Positions 12,110 through 22,436 of a stretch of 64,000 bases of DNA are shown here, one piece after another. The position numbers and the translations under genes were made by a program. Within the stretch, counting starts at the first letter, position 1. Each line of letters opens with the position of its first letter. This DNA comes from Ligustrum vulgare (lineage: Eukaryota > Streptophyta > Magnoliopsida > Lamiales > Oleaceae), in NCBI GenBank assembly GCA_963555705.1, contig OY743169.1, positions 7,750,014 to 7,814,013 of the forward strand, in the 5' to 3' direction. A model generated the notes under the pieces. That model did not search any database. It was not told the origin of the DNA and was given only the letters and a program-made list of their open reading frames with translations.

Positions 12110-12540
12110 AATGCACCAAACTGCATGGAATCGAAATGTACCAAACACGCAAAACTCTACTAAACAAAGCTAAATCTACCAAAAAAGAGCAAAATTTCAC
12201 CAAGATGCCTAATCTAATACCAAAAGCGCGATATGTACCAAATTGTGAGATGTTTCAAATTGTGCCCAAGAAATTTACCAAAATGCGCAAATAGCTCTAA
12301 AATTTACGAAAACAATGTCAATTGTACTGTGCTAACCAAGATGTGTGAAATGTTAAAAAATGCTTCAAAATGTACTAAAATACACTATATATACCAGAAT
12401 TCACCAAAATATACAAAATGCATGATATCGACCAAAATGCGCAAATCGTACCAGTGTGCGAATGTACCAAAATACAAGAAAACAAACCAAGTTAAATGAA
12501 ATTTATCAAAATGTACAAAAATCTACTAAAATTCTAGAAA
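12110..12540. repeat. Degenerate short-period repeat field (accaaaatgyrcaaa)
   Basis: Variants of 'taccaaaatgcgcaaa' follow each other with irregular spacing of about 15-25 bases over some 430 bp. A short open frame on the plus strand (12233-12499) results from this repeat and is not a gene. The block is absent from the sister copy at 41665-42518. Confidence 0.65.
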
Positions 12541-13049
12541 TGTACCACATGAGAATTGTAGCAGGCAAGACCTATGATTAATCCTAGAAATGTGCCTGAA
12601 TCAAATGTGGACTGATTACTCCACAAGGTCAAGATGACTTTTAAATTTATTTTGTTTAATCAAACTCTGTATGAGTAATTAGAGTTACATGTATTATGGA
12701 AGTAATTTGGACTTGAATATTATGTTATTAATTTCTTATAATATTTTTTTGGAGTTGAACATTAATGACATTATTATTTGGTCCAAAAAAAAAGTTAAAC
12801 AATATAGATTGTTTAATATAATTCAGAAGCAAATTCATTGAAAATAGTATAAGTTGTATTCTGCAAAATTTCAAACAGAACGTGTTTTCCAGCTTTTCAT
12901 TTTCAAAAACAGTTTTCAGAAATGACAAACAGAACACGTTTTCAGCAACATTGAAAATAAAAATAAAAACAGGAAATACAAAACATTTTCCAAAATGAAA
13001 ATACAAAATAAAATACAAACAGAACGCCACCATAGTATCTCACGACCCT

Positions 13050-14230
13050 TTTTCTGCTTTCAACCTCATTCATATTGTCAACAATGTAAAGCGAGCAAAT
13101 TGTAGAACTGAACCGTCATCAGGCAACAGATCCCAATCTTATGGCAATTTTGACTGTGTAATCTGAAGACGGGAGGCCCTCCACCATCATTTAGCCCATT
13201 ATTTATTCCCCCCATAAAAGTGAACGAAAACATCATATTTTATGTCCGAATGTTCTCAACGAAACTCTTAATCCTGTCGTCCCTGCCATATGACAAATCT
13301 TTCAAAATTAGAGGATGATCTTCAATAAGAGGAATCTTCACTTTCTCTTGCATACAACAAAGTAGGGGAAAACAAATAAACCGTGAAATCGAATCATCGC
13401 AACAAATGGTTTGGTTTAGTTCGATTTGTAAAAATTCAAAACCGCCTTAAACGATTTAATTTAGGTTTCAATTTTCAAAACCGCGATTTCAAACAGTCAA
13501 CCCGCAAAATTTAAAAAATTAAAATAAAAATAAAGACAAACGTTCAATTTAAAAAAATATAATATACTTTTTATTGTCAAAAAATCAAAATTGAGGAGTC
13601 AAAAATTAATTTGTTCAAATTCACATCTATTTGGAAATAATATTTGCTCCTACAATTCATCATAATCATCCAAAATATTTTCTTAAAATAAAATTTTTAA
13701 TATAAGAGCTAACGACAGTTTCCTTCTATATAGTTAGTTTGTTTGTCAACATAAATTGAATCACAAAAAAGCACTCAATAAGAAACTTAATACTATTATT
13801 GAGCTAGTTTCAACTCGAAATTTTAGACGAATATGTGTCTTTGAGCTCGCTTTGAAATATACTAATTCATTCGTTCACAATCCGTGGTTTCAAACCGCAC
13901 CAAACCGCAAAAAATAGTTTGATTTAATTTTGTTTAAAAAATGAATTGGTTTGGTTTGGTTTGGAAAAATTTCAAACCGTTTTAAATGGTTTTGTTTGAA
14001 ATATTACTACAAATCGTCCAAACCAAATCGTGTTCACCCCACAACAAAGTAAGAACTTCGGATTACGACATATTTTATAATGATTATCCACTCTCTCCTC
14101 GCACCAAAAATTTGTCTTGCAAAATAAATACTTAAATGTAGGATGTCCATTGTCCATATACTCTGAACAATCAAATAATAGATGAAAAAGTTAATAATAC
14201 ATATCATGTGTATAAAAGATAAGATTTACT
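13050..14230 (-). pseudogene. Helitron replicase, N-terminal part, split by a hAT MITE
   Basis: The minus strand from about 14157 encodes FWCEERVDNHYKICRNPKF, the cysteine-rich start typical of Helitron proteins. The frame is cut by the 679-bp hAT MITE. It resumes at 13362-13050 with CMQEKVKIPLIED, MFSFTFMGGINN and GPPVFRLHSQN, the conserved N-terminal block just before the Helitron_like_N domain. There is a stop inside that block (after ENIRT). The rest of the replicase up to the helicase C-terminus is missing. Confidence 0.85.
13363..14041. mobile_element. hAT-type MITE, 679 bp, duplication CAACAAAG
   Basis: It starts TAGGGGAAAAC and ends GTTCACCCCA, imperfect TIRs. A perfect 8-bp duplication CAACAAAG lies at 13355-13362 and 14042-14049. 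Subterminal zones carry many copies of 'aaaccg' and 'ggtttgg' words, probable transposase sites. It has no coding capacity and interrupts the Helitron replicase frame. Confidence 0.9.
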
Positions 14231-14831
14231 GTTTTGAGCATTGACAATGAAAAACAACATTTATAATAAATGAATTCGATAATCATAAAAAAAAAAAAAC
14301 TAAAATTGTGAGATTGACAAAGGTTCATCAAATTCATGGTATTATAGGCTTTTGCAATATTTATACAATGTAATTATTTTTTTATGGAAATTATAATATA
14401 ATATTGATCATCTCAATTTTCAGTTAAGTAAATTGGGAGACAATTTACTTATTGTTGTAAAAATGTAAGAATCATAAATATTGAATTAAAAGTATAATTA
14501 TTTAAAACAAAATTTAATAAAAATTGATTAAATATTCGATATAAATATAAATGAAAATTCGACATTGGATTTATATGACCGAACGAAATTATTCATCCAT
14601 ATGATTGAAACCAATAAAATATCACAATTATTGTAAAAAAAGTATTTACGTATTAAATGTAACTTTTTATAAAAATACTAATTAATTTAATAGAACGCAA
14701 TACAAAGTAGCTCGAATTTTTAGATGTACTAAATAACTAAAAAAAATAAGATTATTTATAAAAGTTTTATATGATAAGATTTATTTAGTATTAGATGCTT
14801 GATACAATTTCGATATAATTTTGAACTGAAA

Positions 14832-15311
14832 ATTTTACATTGAATTTGTATGAATGCACACAAATACTTATTTGCAAGATTCAAAACATTAAAAGATCAT
14901 AATAATTTTATAAAAAGAAAGGTTTAAACAAAAATAATCTAATATAAATAAGTACAAAAAAAAATCTCCATAAAAATATTTAAGTGGAAATAGCAGTTTG
15001 AATACAATAAAAGTTGAGCTTTGAAGTGTGAAAGCAATAAAAGTTGAATTTTTCCGTCAAAACTCAGCTGCTTTTACATTGAATTTGAATGATTGCACAC
15101 AAATACTTATTTGCAAGATTCAAAACATTAAAAGATTAGAATAATTTTATAAAAAGAGATGTTTAAACACAAATAACCTAATATAAATAAGTAAAAAAAA
15201 AATCTCCATAAAAATATTTAAGTGGAAGTAGCAGTGTGAACACAATAAAATCTGAGCTTTGGAGTGTGAAAGCAATAAAAGTTGAATTTTTCCGCCAAAA
15301 CTCAGCTGCTT
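14832..15311. repeat. Tandem duplication, two units of about 240 bp
   Basis: Both units contain 'gcacacaaatacttatttgc' and end 'aaaactcagctgctttta'. Only scattered substitutions separate them. The duplication lies next to the Helitron 5' end at 15327. Confidence 0.9.
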
Positions 15312-15335
15312 TTATATATTATATAGATATTAAGA

Positions 15336-15909
15336 TTTTTCGAAGAGAAAAATGTTTCAGTTGCTAATAGGCCACAATGCATTTCAAATCCTATTAATTT
15401 GGGTTCTACTCTAGGTCCTTACGCTTGAACTCAGCTTTCAAAATAAAATATATCAAAATAAATATATATCAAAATTCAAAGTATTATTTAGAAAAAATTT
15501 CATTATTGCATCATGTCACTGAACAGTACGATTAAAAAGTAGAGTGAGAAAATGTATAGTTTAAAAATAATTTAAAAAATTGTGTTATTTATAAATTGTA
15601 ATGATTGTGTTAAATAATATTAGAAACTCGAAAAAATTTACCAATTAAAAAGTAAATGGCTTCGGCCCAGGGATGTCACTATATTTTAACAGAATTTTTA
15701 ATATTCTGTGTGTATGTTATTGTCCAATTAGATAGACAAATGATCGTGTAAAGGGCGTCTTCATAGTACAATGCATTTTTTTGTTTGACACGCCAGTGCA
15801 TAGATCGAGAGGCGGAGAGGGAGAGACATCAAATCTCTTTGATTATGTGTTTGTTTCTTAACGTGATCAATACGACATTTGTTATGTGATGATTGAACCA
15901 TTTATGTTA
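15336..15909. other. Intergenic, no gene seen
   Basis: A partial copy of the dispersed MITE-like family lies at about 15525-15620 ('aaaaagtagagtgagaaaa'). The rest is AT-rich and uninformative. Confidence 0.5.
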
Positions 15910-15911
15910 TG

Positions 15912-16076
15912 GATAATTCTATTTTTACAATTCCACTCACAATGTGAGTGACAATCCACTCACATTGGGGTGAGGGTTATATTATGAATAATTCTATTTT
16001 CACAATTTCACTCACAATGTGGGTGACAATCCACTCACATTGGAGTGGGGGCGAGATTGTGATTGTAGCAAGATTG
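15912..16076. mobile_element. Small palindromic MITE, tandemly duplicated
   Basis: 'ataattctattttcacaatt' followed by 'cactcacaatgtgagtg' occurs twice in a row. Each copy is itself nearly palindromic around 'cacaatgtg'. A single compact copy of the same element lies at 50044-50110. Confidence 0.7.
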
Positions 16077-16122
16077 TTATATTATATAGGGTTATGCTAC
16101 AGTAACCCCACCCTTGCCCCCC

Positions 16123-16435
16123 CAGGGGCGGATTTACTGTGGGGGCAGCGGGGTCAGCTGCCCCCACTGCCCGAAGGAAAATTTTAACATATAAAGGTTT
16201 TTTGTTGTATTTTTTTGTTTTTGCCTCCACAAAACTTGTATTGTGCGCCTGTGACTGTTGTAAATACTGAAAAAGGAGCCTCCATTTGCCATTTCTAGTA
16301 ATTTATTAATGTGTATGGTCAAAGATGGTGGCTAGCTGGCCCACCAAAATTTCCAAAGTTTCAAATTTACCTGATTACTATTTTAATTATAGATTGCTTA
16401 CTTGAAGTAGAAATAATAATTATTTTTATAAATTG

Positions 16436-16473
<38 letters not shown>

Positions 16474-16769
16474 GTAAGTACAATTAATAAATATCGATGC
16501 TAAGTTATTATTTGTATTATCGATTTCGATAAGTTAAAATTTTACTACTTATACATTATTAACACAAATACAAAATGCATATAAAAATAATAATCTAAAA
16601 TGTTATCTGTTCGTATTAGTCTATCAATTTAACTTGTCTATTTTAAAGTCAAAATAGTCGATTTCAGTTCTTTTGATTCAAAAAAAATTCGGGGGCAGAA
16701 GGGACAGGGGCCTCCCCCTCCGCCCCAAAATTTTGCCCCCACTACAGAAAGTTCCTAGCTCCGCCCCTG
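16123..16769. mobile_element. hAT-type element, 647 bp (CAGGGGCGG ends)
   Basis: The left end CAGGGGCGGATTTACTG and right end CTAGCTCCGCCCCTG share the inverted CAGGGGCGG tip, identical to the hAT element ending at 51988. It inserted into a C-tract, so the 8-bp duplication is ambiguous (TGCCCCCC fits on both sides if the ends shift by 2 bp). No transposase remains. It contains an (ATT)n run at 16444-16473. Confidence 0.8.
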
Positions 16770-16777
16770 CCCCCCCA

Positions 16778-16830
16778 ACTCACATGGAGGGTGGGGCCTG
16801 CACGATGCAGGCCCCACCCTCCATGTGAGT
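16778..16830. repeat. Perfect 25-bp-arm palindrome with 3-base loop
   Basis: The arm at 16778-16802 is the exact inverse of 16806-16830, with loop CGA at 16803-16805. The arms are G/C-rich. This is the centre of the foldback element. Confidence 0.95.
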
Positions 16831-16874
16831 GGGAGGGGGCAAGGGTGGGGTTCAAATAGCATTTTCCTATTATA

Positions 16875-17297
16875 TATACTTAATATATATGTATTCTACG
16901 ACTTTGTAGATCAACTATCCGAAATAGTCCATTTGTAGGGCTTTGATATTCTACCGACATCAAGAGTCGTACAATTATAAGAGTTTGCCCAAATTGAAAT
17001 GTGAATTTTGACCTACATGATAAAACGTTGTTTCATTTTAGCCCTTTCTGGTCTCCCCGTGGGGCATATAGAAGCAATCATGCAAAAAACTCACCATGCT
17101 TGCTTCGATCATTAATGAGTTTGAGCATTAAAATGACCGATTATCTTTGAAATCTATAGATATGTTTACACTCTTTTAATTTAGCAATTGACTGATTGTG
17201 AAGTATGGAGGAGTAATCATCTTATGTGTCATTATCCAATACCACGTAAGAAATTGTCGACTTAAATTATACTTTATCCCAAAAAAAGATTTGCAAT
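16875..17297. other. Intergenic, no gene seen
   Basis: AT-rich single-copy-looking DNA. No long open frame, terminal repeat or known motif seen. Confidence 0.5.
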
Positions 17298-17842
17298 TGT
17301 TGAAATATTTGACCCAAATTAAGAATGAAAACATCTTGGGCAATTGATTTCTCTATTAAAGTGGTTAATTTGGAGACTAAGTTAATGGTGAAAAAGAAAA
17401 TAAAAGACTTTATTTTTGTATTCTACTTCAATAAGGAAACTTACTTGAATACGAATTCTTCATATTCTAGATGTTTTTACCTATAAATATGTGTGTTAGG
17501 GAGTCAAAATATTGTGAATCTTATGTGAAACTAATTAGAGAGAATTTGAGAGATTTATCTTTGTAGTTTCTTGTAAACTCTTTGTGGGATAATACAAATT
17601 CAAATGGTAGAAACTTGAGTTAGATAGAAGTTCATTATTTATATTTTCTCTATACTTTATGGGATTGGATTGATGAGTGAAATTCTATATAATTATAATA
17701 ATTTATTATGTAGTGAAAGACTTTGACGATCCGAAAATTTTGCGTTGTTGTTATATTATTTCCTTATTGCTCAATCAATTATTGAACATCAAAAGATCCT
17801 GTGAGTTAAAGAAGAGAGAATCAACATGTAATTCCCAACAAT

Positions 17843-17854
17843 TGGTATCAGAGC
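17843..17854 (+). other. Primer binding site (initiator tRNA-Met)
   Basis: TGGTATCAGAGC, complementary to the 3' end of plant initiator tRNA-Met, lies 2 bp after the 5' LTR. Confidence 0.95.
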
Positions 17855-17892
17855 GTCGGTGGTTCGAAGATTTTATTTGAGCAAAAGAAAAT

Positions 17893-18627
17893 ATGTCTGT
17901 CAAGTACAACGTGGAGAAATTTAATGGGAGAATTAATTTTGGCTTGGGGCAAGTACAAGTCAAAGATATTTTAATTCAGCCGGGTCTGTACAAAGCTTTG
18001 AAAGGAAAACCAACCGAGAGTTCTGACAAAGGAAAAGAAAAAGAAACTGAATCCAGCAAAAGTGATGAAGATTGGGAAGATTTGGATTTGAGAGCTGTTA
18101 GTACAGTACGACTTTGTTTGACCATGAATGTTGTTGCAAATATTCATGGGATATCTGCTGCTAAGGAACTTTGGAAAAAACTGGAAGAGTTGTATCAGAT
18201 GAAAAACTTGTCAAATCGCTTGTATCTGAATGAACAGTTTCATTCGTTGAGAATGAGCGCATGTACAAAAATCTCCGACCATCTTAGTGTTCTTAACTGG
18301 ATCGTTTTTGAACTGAAATCTATTGGAGTCAAGGTTGAAGACGAGGATAAAGCGTTAAGGCTCATCTGGTCTCTTCCATCCACGTTTGAGCACATCAAGC
18401 CGATTTTGATGTACGAGAAAGAAACGGTGGACTTTGCAGAAGTTACAAGTAAGTTAATCTCTGAAGAACGGAGATTAGGTGGAGGCGATAATTCATCTGA
18501 AAATAATTTGCTTGTTAATGAAAAGTGGAAGAGGGGTAACTCCATGAAGAGAATGTTATATGTGGAACTGTGGACAATCTGGTCACGTAAGAAGAAACTG
18601 TCCAAAAGGTGGAGCAGACTCGGCTGA
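17893..18627 (+). CDS. Ty1-copia Gag polyprotein (UBN2 type), 3'-truncated
   Basis: The 244-codon frame starts at the first ATG after the primer binding site (MSVKYNVEKFNGRINF). It has the copia Gag layout: an N-terminal 'kFnG.nf' block (residues 1-20), then a helical UBN2-type domain with LCLTMNVVANI, AKELWKKLEELYQ, LNEQFHSLRM and LRLIWSLPSTFEHI (about 75-175). Gag normally ends in a CCHC knuckle. Here CGQSGHVRRNC is encoded from about 18566, but in the +1 frame, so a small indel between about 18500 and 18550 separates it. No pol follows. Gag packages element RNA, so a gag-only copy could at most be mobilised by relatives. Confidence 0.88.
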   Translation: MSVKYNVEKFNGRINFGLGQVQVKDILIQPGLYKALKGKPTESSDKGKEKETESSKSDEDWEDLDLRAVSTVRLCLTMNVVANIHGISAAKELWKKLEELYQMKNLSNRLYLNEQFHSLRMSACTKISDHLSVLNWIVFELKSIGVKVEDEDKALRLIWSLPSTFEHIKPILMYEKETVDFAEVTSKLISEERRLGGGDNSSENNLLVNEKWKRGNSMKRMLYVELWTIWSRKKKLSKRWSRLG

Positions 18628-19862
18628 CTGCTCGAAGGTGGACAATGCGACTCTCCTAATAGAGAGCGGTGATGATGTACTCTGAGTAAGATGTGACATC
18701 CTCATGGCATGATGCCAGTTGTCATGATAGATGATGTGTTCTTACTGGGGGGTGCATGTGTTTGCACACAGCATTGGTTTGACTTGGATGCAAGGTGTGT
18801 GGTTAAATTGATGTCGATGACTGATGTGCTCCTATGGAAAATCAAACAATAGGAGTTGCACCATAATTTTTCAGCAATTTTATTTCAACATGGGCCGATA
18901 AAAAGCTCAGGATTCGTTGATAATTCTGAGTGATTATACTCATATGGTGGAGTATGGGATCGTCAAAGTGGAATAAGCTTACATGTTTATTCAATGATTA
19001 ATTTTTAAATATTTTGGCTTTGATGAATTTGTGTCAAGGTGGAGATTGTTAGGATATTTGACCCAAATTAAGAATGAGAATATCTTGGACAATTAATTTC
19101 CCTATTAAAGTACTTGGACACGAATTCTACATATTCTAGGTGTTGTTTTTACCTATAAATATGTGTGTTAGGGAGCCATAATATTGTGAATCTTATGTGA
19201 GACTAATTAAAGATAATTTAAGAGCTTTATCTTTGTAGTTTCTTGTGAATTCTTTGTGAGATAATTCAAATGGTAGAAACTTGGGTTAGATTGAAGTTCA
19301 TTATTTGTATTTTCTCTATATTTTATGGGATTGAGTTGGTGAGTGAAATTCTATATAATTGTAATAATTTATTATATAATGAAAGGCTTTGGTGATTCGA
19401 AAATTTTGCGTTATTGTTATATTATTTTCTTGTTGCTCAATCAATTCTTGAACATCGAAAGATCCTGTGAGTTAAAGAAGAGGGAATCAACGTGTAATTC
19501 CCCACAGTCATAACTACTTTCTTCTACTAACTGTAAATACAGTCGCACTTTACGAAATCCTAACACACGTCCCATGTAATTGTCAACTTTAACTTGACGA
19601 GATCTCTATATCCCTATATATTATAAGAGTAGGTTTACATTCACTATTCATAAGCCATATGTGAGCAGGATAAGCCAAAAATAAGCCACATATGATTTAG
19701 CCGTGAATGAGTCGTTTAAGCCGTGAAAAAATTGAACAGTGTAAAAAAAGCTGTCAAAAAATTAAGCCGTGTAAAAATTAAAAACTTTTTTCCCCCACAC
19801 TAGACCTGCCACTACCATACCGATACAAACTTTTCACTACCACACACATTGCTTTCCAACTT

Positions 19863-20275
19863 TTTTCTCACGCAACAGTGTCTTCTTCTCCTTCCACTGT
19901 TTCTCCCCATTTCCCCTGTTTCACTTCCTCCCCCCCCCTCCCACGACTCGTATCTCTGAACCCAGCAATTTTCTGTGCTTTCTTCGCTATGAATTTCTGG
20001 AATAGGGGCTTAATCACATTACACGACGGCAGCGGGGAGACCCAATATATCATCAACACCGGAATAAACATTTTCTCCCCCACAACCACCTCCGCTACCT
20101 CCACCGTTCCGCCACCTGTACCATTTCCGTCATTTAATTCCACTGTTGTGGCATCAAACTCTAATCTTTTTGGTTTTTTGAATGTTGGAAATAAGCATCT
20201 TCAAGAACTTGAAAGAGGGTGTCTACACTTATTAAATGATACTAGAAATTTTAATTGAGAAAATGAAGATTGTAA
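19863..20275 (+). other. Leader/first-exon-like block in the Helitron, unrecognised
   Basis: C/T-rich, leader-like sequence is followed by a 126-codon open frame (19878-20258) with a Ser/Pro/Thr-rich stretch and FLNVGNKHLQELERGC near the end. I do not recognise it. Its base composition differs from the AT-rich surroundings and it could be a captured 5' exon, perhaps not from the same gene as the kinase fragment. Confidence 0.35.
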
Positions 20276-20530
20276 ACGATTACTGGTAAGGAACTATTTC
20301 ATGGAAAAATCAAAATCAAAATCTATTTTCAATGGTTATACATAATCTCTTATTTCTTAAGAAAAGTTGGATATGTTAATGTTTAACTCTAAAGGTAGTG
20401 CATTATTGAGTTAGACCTGACCAGTTGTCCTTTTGGATAGTAAGTTTATGAAATTGATTATGAGATTTTCTTTGCTTTTTTATTATTTCATTTGAACATT
20501 TAATTGCCTATATAGTAAATTAACTTCCAG

Positions 20531-20785
20531 GTGAATTCACATACTCATCAGCTGGAGATATGTGACTTTGGAAATGCTAAAGTTTTTGTAAGTCTCTTAT
20601 GGAATGGGTTATTATTGTTACAATTTGCTACTGCATATTTGTTTGTTGGTATCATTAGGTGAAAGAAAAACCCAATGTGTCCCACCTCTGTTTGAGATAA
20701 TATTGTGCCCCTGAACTCATATTTGGTGCCATTGAATATACAACTACAATAGATATATGGTCAAGTGGTCGTGTTCAAAGTGTTA
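20531..20785 (+). pseudogene. Captured GSK3/SHAGGY-like kinase fragment (two exons)
   Basis: After an AG acceptor, 20531-20587 encodes HTHQLEICDFGNAKVF, kinase subdomain VII with the magnesium-binding DFG, and ends at a GTAAG donor. After the next AG, 20659-20785 encodes VKEKPNVSHLCLR, a stop, then [20 protein letters not shown]: the activation loop, APE motif and subdomain IX of the glycogen synthase kinase 3 family. In GSK3 the activation-loop tyrosine follows 'SR'; here the stop falls at that site. Intron positions are retained, so capture was at DNA level. The rest of the kinase is missing. It is not functional. Confidence 0.88.
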
Positions 20786-21079
20786 CCCTTGATAGGTATA
20801 TATGTGTATAATTTTGTACATAAAGGCAGTTTCCAGAATGAATCTCGCCTATAATTCTGTAGTTATATGACTATAGTGCAAGTTGAATGATCCACATAAT
20901 TGGTTGTGTCCTGTGGCATCAGCATTATCATTGCATGCGTGCTCTACTTTTATGTTCATGGAACAAAATTTGCACAGACGTTGCTGAGATTTACTACAAG
21001 TTATGCCATGTGGTGATTTTAAAGTAGAAAATTAACTACTTAGCTAATATGCTATACAATATGGATGTTTTGCAAGGAT

Positions 21080-22400
21080 TCATTTTATCAGACATTGACA
21101 CTTGAGGAACTTAAAAGAGTTGATGAATACAACTCTGACCATCCTGGTGGCTTTTCTCTTAAATTTCTTTCTCACTTGCTTTCCTTTTCTCAAAGATATT
21201 GAGTTTATTCAATTACTAATGACAAGTATATAAATAAGTTATAGATCATTGTTTATCTCACAAACTTGCAGTTAAGAGTTCTGATATCTTGATGTTAAGC
21301 ATTTACTGGTAAACAAGCAATCATTTTTTGGGGAAATCTTTGACATACCATTGTTTCAATGGTTAATTCTCTTCATTATAATATCTGAAAGACGTCTTCT
21401 ATAATTATGTTGATTCTACAATGATTCTATTGTTTTATTTAACCTTTTTCACCGTAACTGTGCAGTTTCATACTCATACATCATTATTCAATTATTCACT
21501 ATTCCATTTTCTAATTGAGTGTTTAGGTGATTATAATTATGTCTCACCAAGAAAATTAAATAAAAAATTTATGCCGATAAATTTATAGAAGCAACAAACT
21601 CTTAGAATGAACTTGAGAATATTTTTAATGCTAGTAGCAATTCAGTTGTAAATTTCTCATCTTTCCTCATATGTTTCTTTTTTAGTAATAAGGCGTGTTT
21701 TACATTATTAGACACTATTAACGAAGACTGTCCAGCCCTATGTTTGCAGGATTTCTACAATCTTCTTTTGGATTCAGGTATGGATCCTATATTGACAGCT
21801 TCTGAGCTATCCCAACAAAATGCAATGAAACAATACTCAAAATACTTTGATTCCTTGAGTTCTACTCGGGGTGATTGAGATCTTGACATCCTGATGAATA
21901 AGGCTATTAAAAAGAAGTTCAAGATTATACCGGATAATGTTTAGTTAGTTACTTTTTTGAAAATGAAGTTACAAGCATTTTAACATTGCTTTTTGTAGAT
22001 GGGGAGGGAAACCGGGCCTTGATTTCTCTGCACTATAGAGGATTTTATGAGACCTAGGATCAATGAGGAATCAAAGAACTTCTTTTTATGGTTTCAAGGC
22101 TTAAGTGACATATGGAAGGTGGAAATGCAATTTTCCATTTTTTCATTGTCATTACTTGTCTTCCACTCATCTTTTTTTTTTTAAGACCAAAAGTTGATCT
22201 AAGGTGTTTATGTTCTGCCACTTCTTGATTACTTCTGTGATATTTTTATATTATTCAATGTTTAAAGCTTAGAATTTGTACTTCACTATGACTATCTCAT
22301 TTTTTAAATTCTTATTGTGGCATTTCATACCTTTGATTCATTCTATAAGCCTGAATATGAGGAGTATGCTATACTAGCTCCAAATGTATGTGCCATTACA
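21080..22400 (+). other. Further captured exon-like fragments, unrecognised
   Basis: Short coding-like blocks bounded by AG/GT are seen. About 21100-21190 encodes TLEELKRVDEYNSDHPGG. About 21751-21878 follows TTTGCAG and encodes DFYNLLLDSGMDPILTASEL. About 22030-22130 encodes EDFMRPRINEESKNFFLWF. About 22350-22387 encodes PEYEEYAILAPNV. They are in different frames with stops between them. I cannot assign a family. They look like exons of one or more host genes captured by the Helitron. Confidence 0.4.
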
Positions 22401-22436
22401 TTTTTTTTTTTGCCAATTGCTTTCTTCGATTTTTTT

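Larger units (their letters stand above)
11530..13030. mobile_element. 1501-bp TIR element with 5-bp duplication CATAG (copy 1)
   Basis: The left end CCCCTGTTCTGTTTG is matched by the inverse right end, GTGGCGTTCTGTTTG when read inward. CATAG is repeated at 11525-11529 and 13031-13035. Both ends share long stretches with the element at 41665-42518, which has its own duplication CTTAG. Subterminal zones are full of 'cgttttgg'/'ccaaaacg'-type words. There is no transposase. The middle contains a 120-bp tandem repeat and a degenerate 'accaaaatg' repeat field. It sits inside the Helitron helicase region. Confidence 0.85.
10565..15327 (-). mobile_element. Helitron remnant with Rep/helicase pieces, carrying two later insertions
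   Basis: On the minus strand it starts A|TCTATATAATATATAAAAG at 15327 and ends with hairpin CCCGTGCATCGCACGGG, spacer, CTAG|T at 10565. This is the 5'-TC...CTAG-3' structure inserted between A and T. Fragments of the Helitron replicase/helicase lie inside in the expected order and strand. A 1501-bp TIR element (11530-13030) and a 679-bp hAT MITE (13363-14041) were inserted later, and the 5' region carries a 240-bp tandem duplication. Between the N-terminal and C-terminal pieces most of the Rep and helicase core is missing, so it is not autonomous. Confidence 0.88.
9095..15335 (-). mobile_element. Non-autonomous Helitron (minus strand), split by a second Helitron
   Basis: On the minus strand the 3' end at 9095 is CCGTGCATCGCACGGG (hairpin), a short spacer, then CTAG followed by T. 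If the nested Helitron at 10565-15327 is removed, the minus-strand sequence reads A then TCTTAATATATAATAATAAC, a good Helitron 5' end at 15335. The inner element would then sit 8 bp from the outer element's 5' end. The interior resembles the Helitron at 3861. The 3' end is strong; the 5' end is inferred. Confidence 0.65.
16082..16874. mobile_element. Foldback element interrupted by a hAT element
   Basis: The outer arms 'aaccccacccttgccccc' at 16105-16122 and its inverse at about 16838-16855 flank a perfect 25-bp palindrome at 16778-16830. The hAT element at 16123-16769 lies within the left arm, so the foldback element was there first. There is no coding capacity. Confidence 0.75.
17298..19506 (+). 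mobile_element. Ty1-copia deletion derivative (gag only)
   Basis: The 5' LTR (17298-17840, TGTTGA...CCAACA... ending CCCAACA) and 3' LTR (19047-19506, TGTTAG...CCCACA) are clearly related. The 3' copy lacks about 85 bp. The primer binding site TGGTATCAGAGC lies at 17843-17854. A purine-rich tract (AAGGTGGAGAT) precedes the 3' LTR. Only about 1.2 kb lies between the LTRs: gag plus short untranslatable remnants. Protease, integrase, RT and RNase H are absent. Flanks GCAAT and GTCAT match at only 3 of 5 positions, so no clean duplication survives. Confidence 0.9.

Noticed and set aside
12233..12499. 88-codon Cys/Lys-rich open frame
   Set aside because: Generated by the 'accaaaatg' repeat field inside a mobile element.
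17293..19511. Target duplication for the copia deletion derivative
   Set aside because: Flanks GCAAT and GTCAT agree at 3 of 5 positions only.
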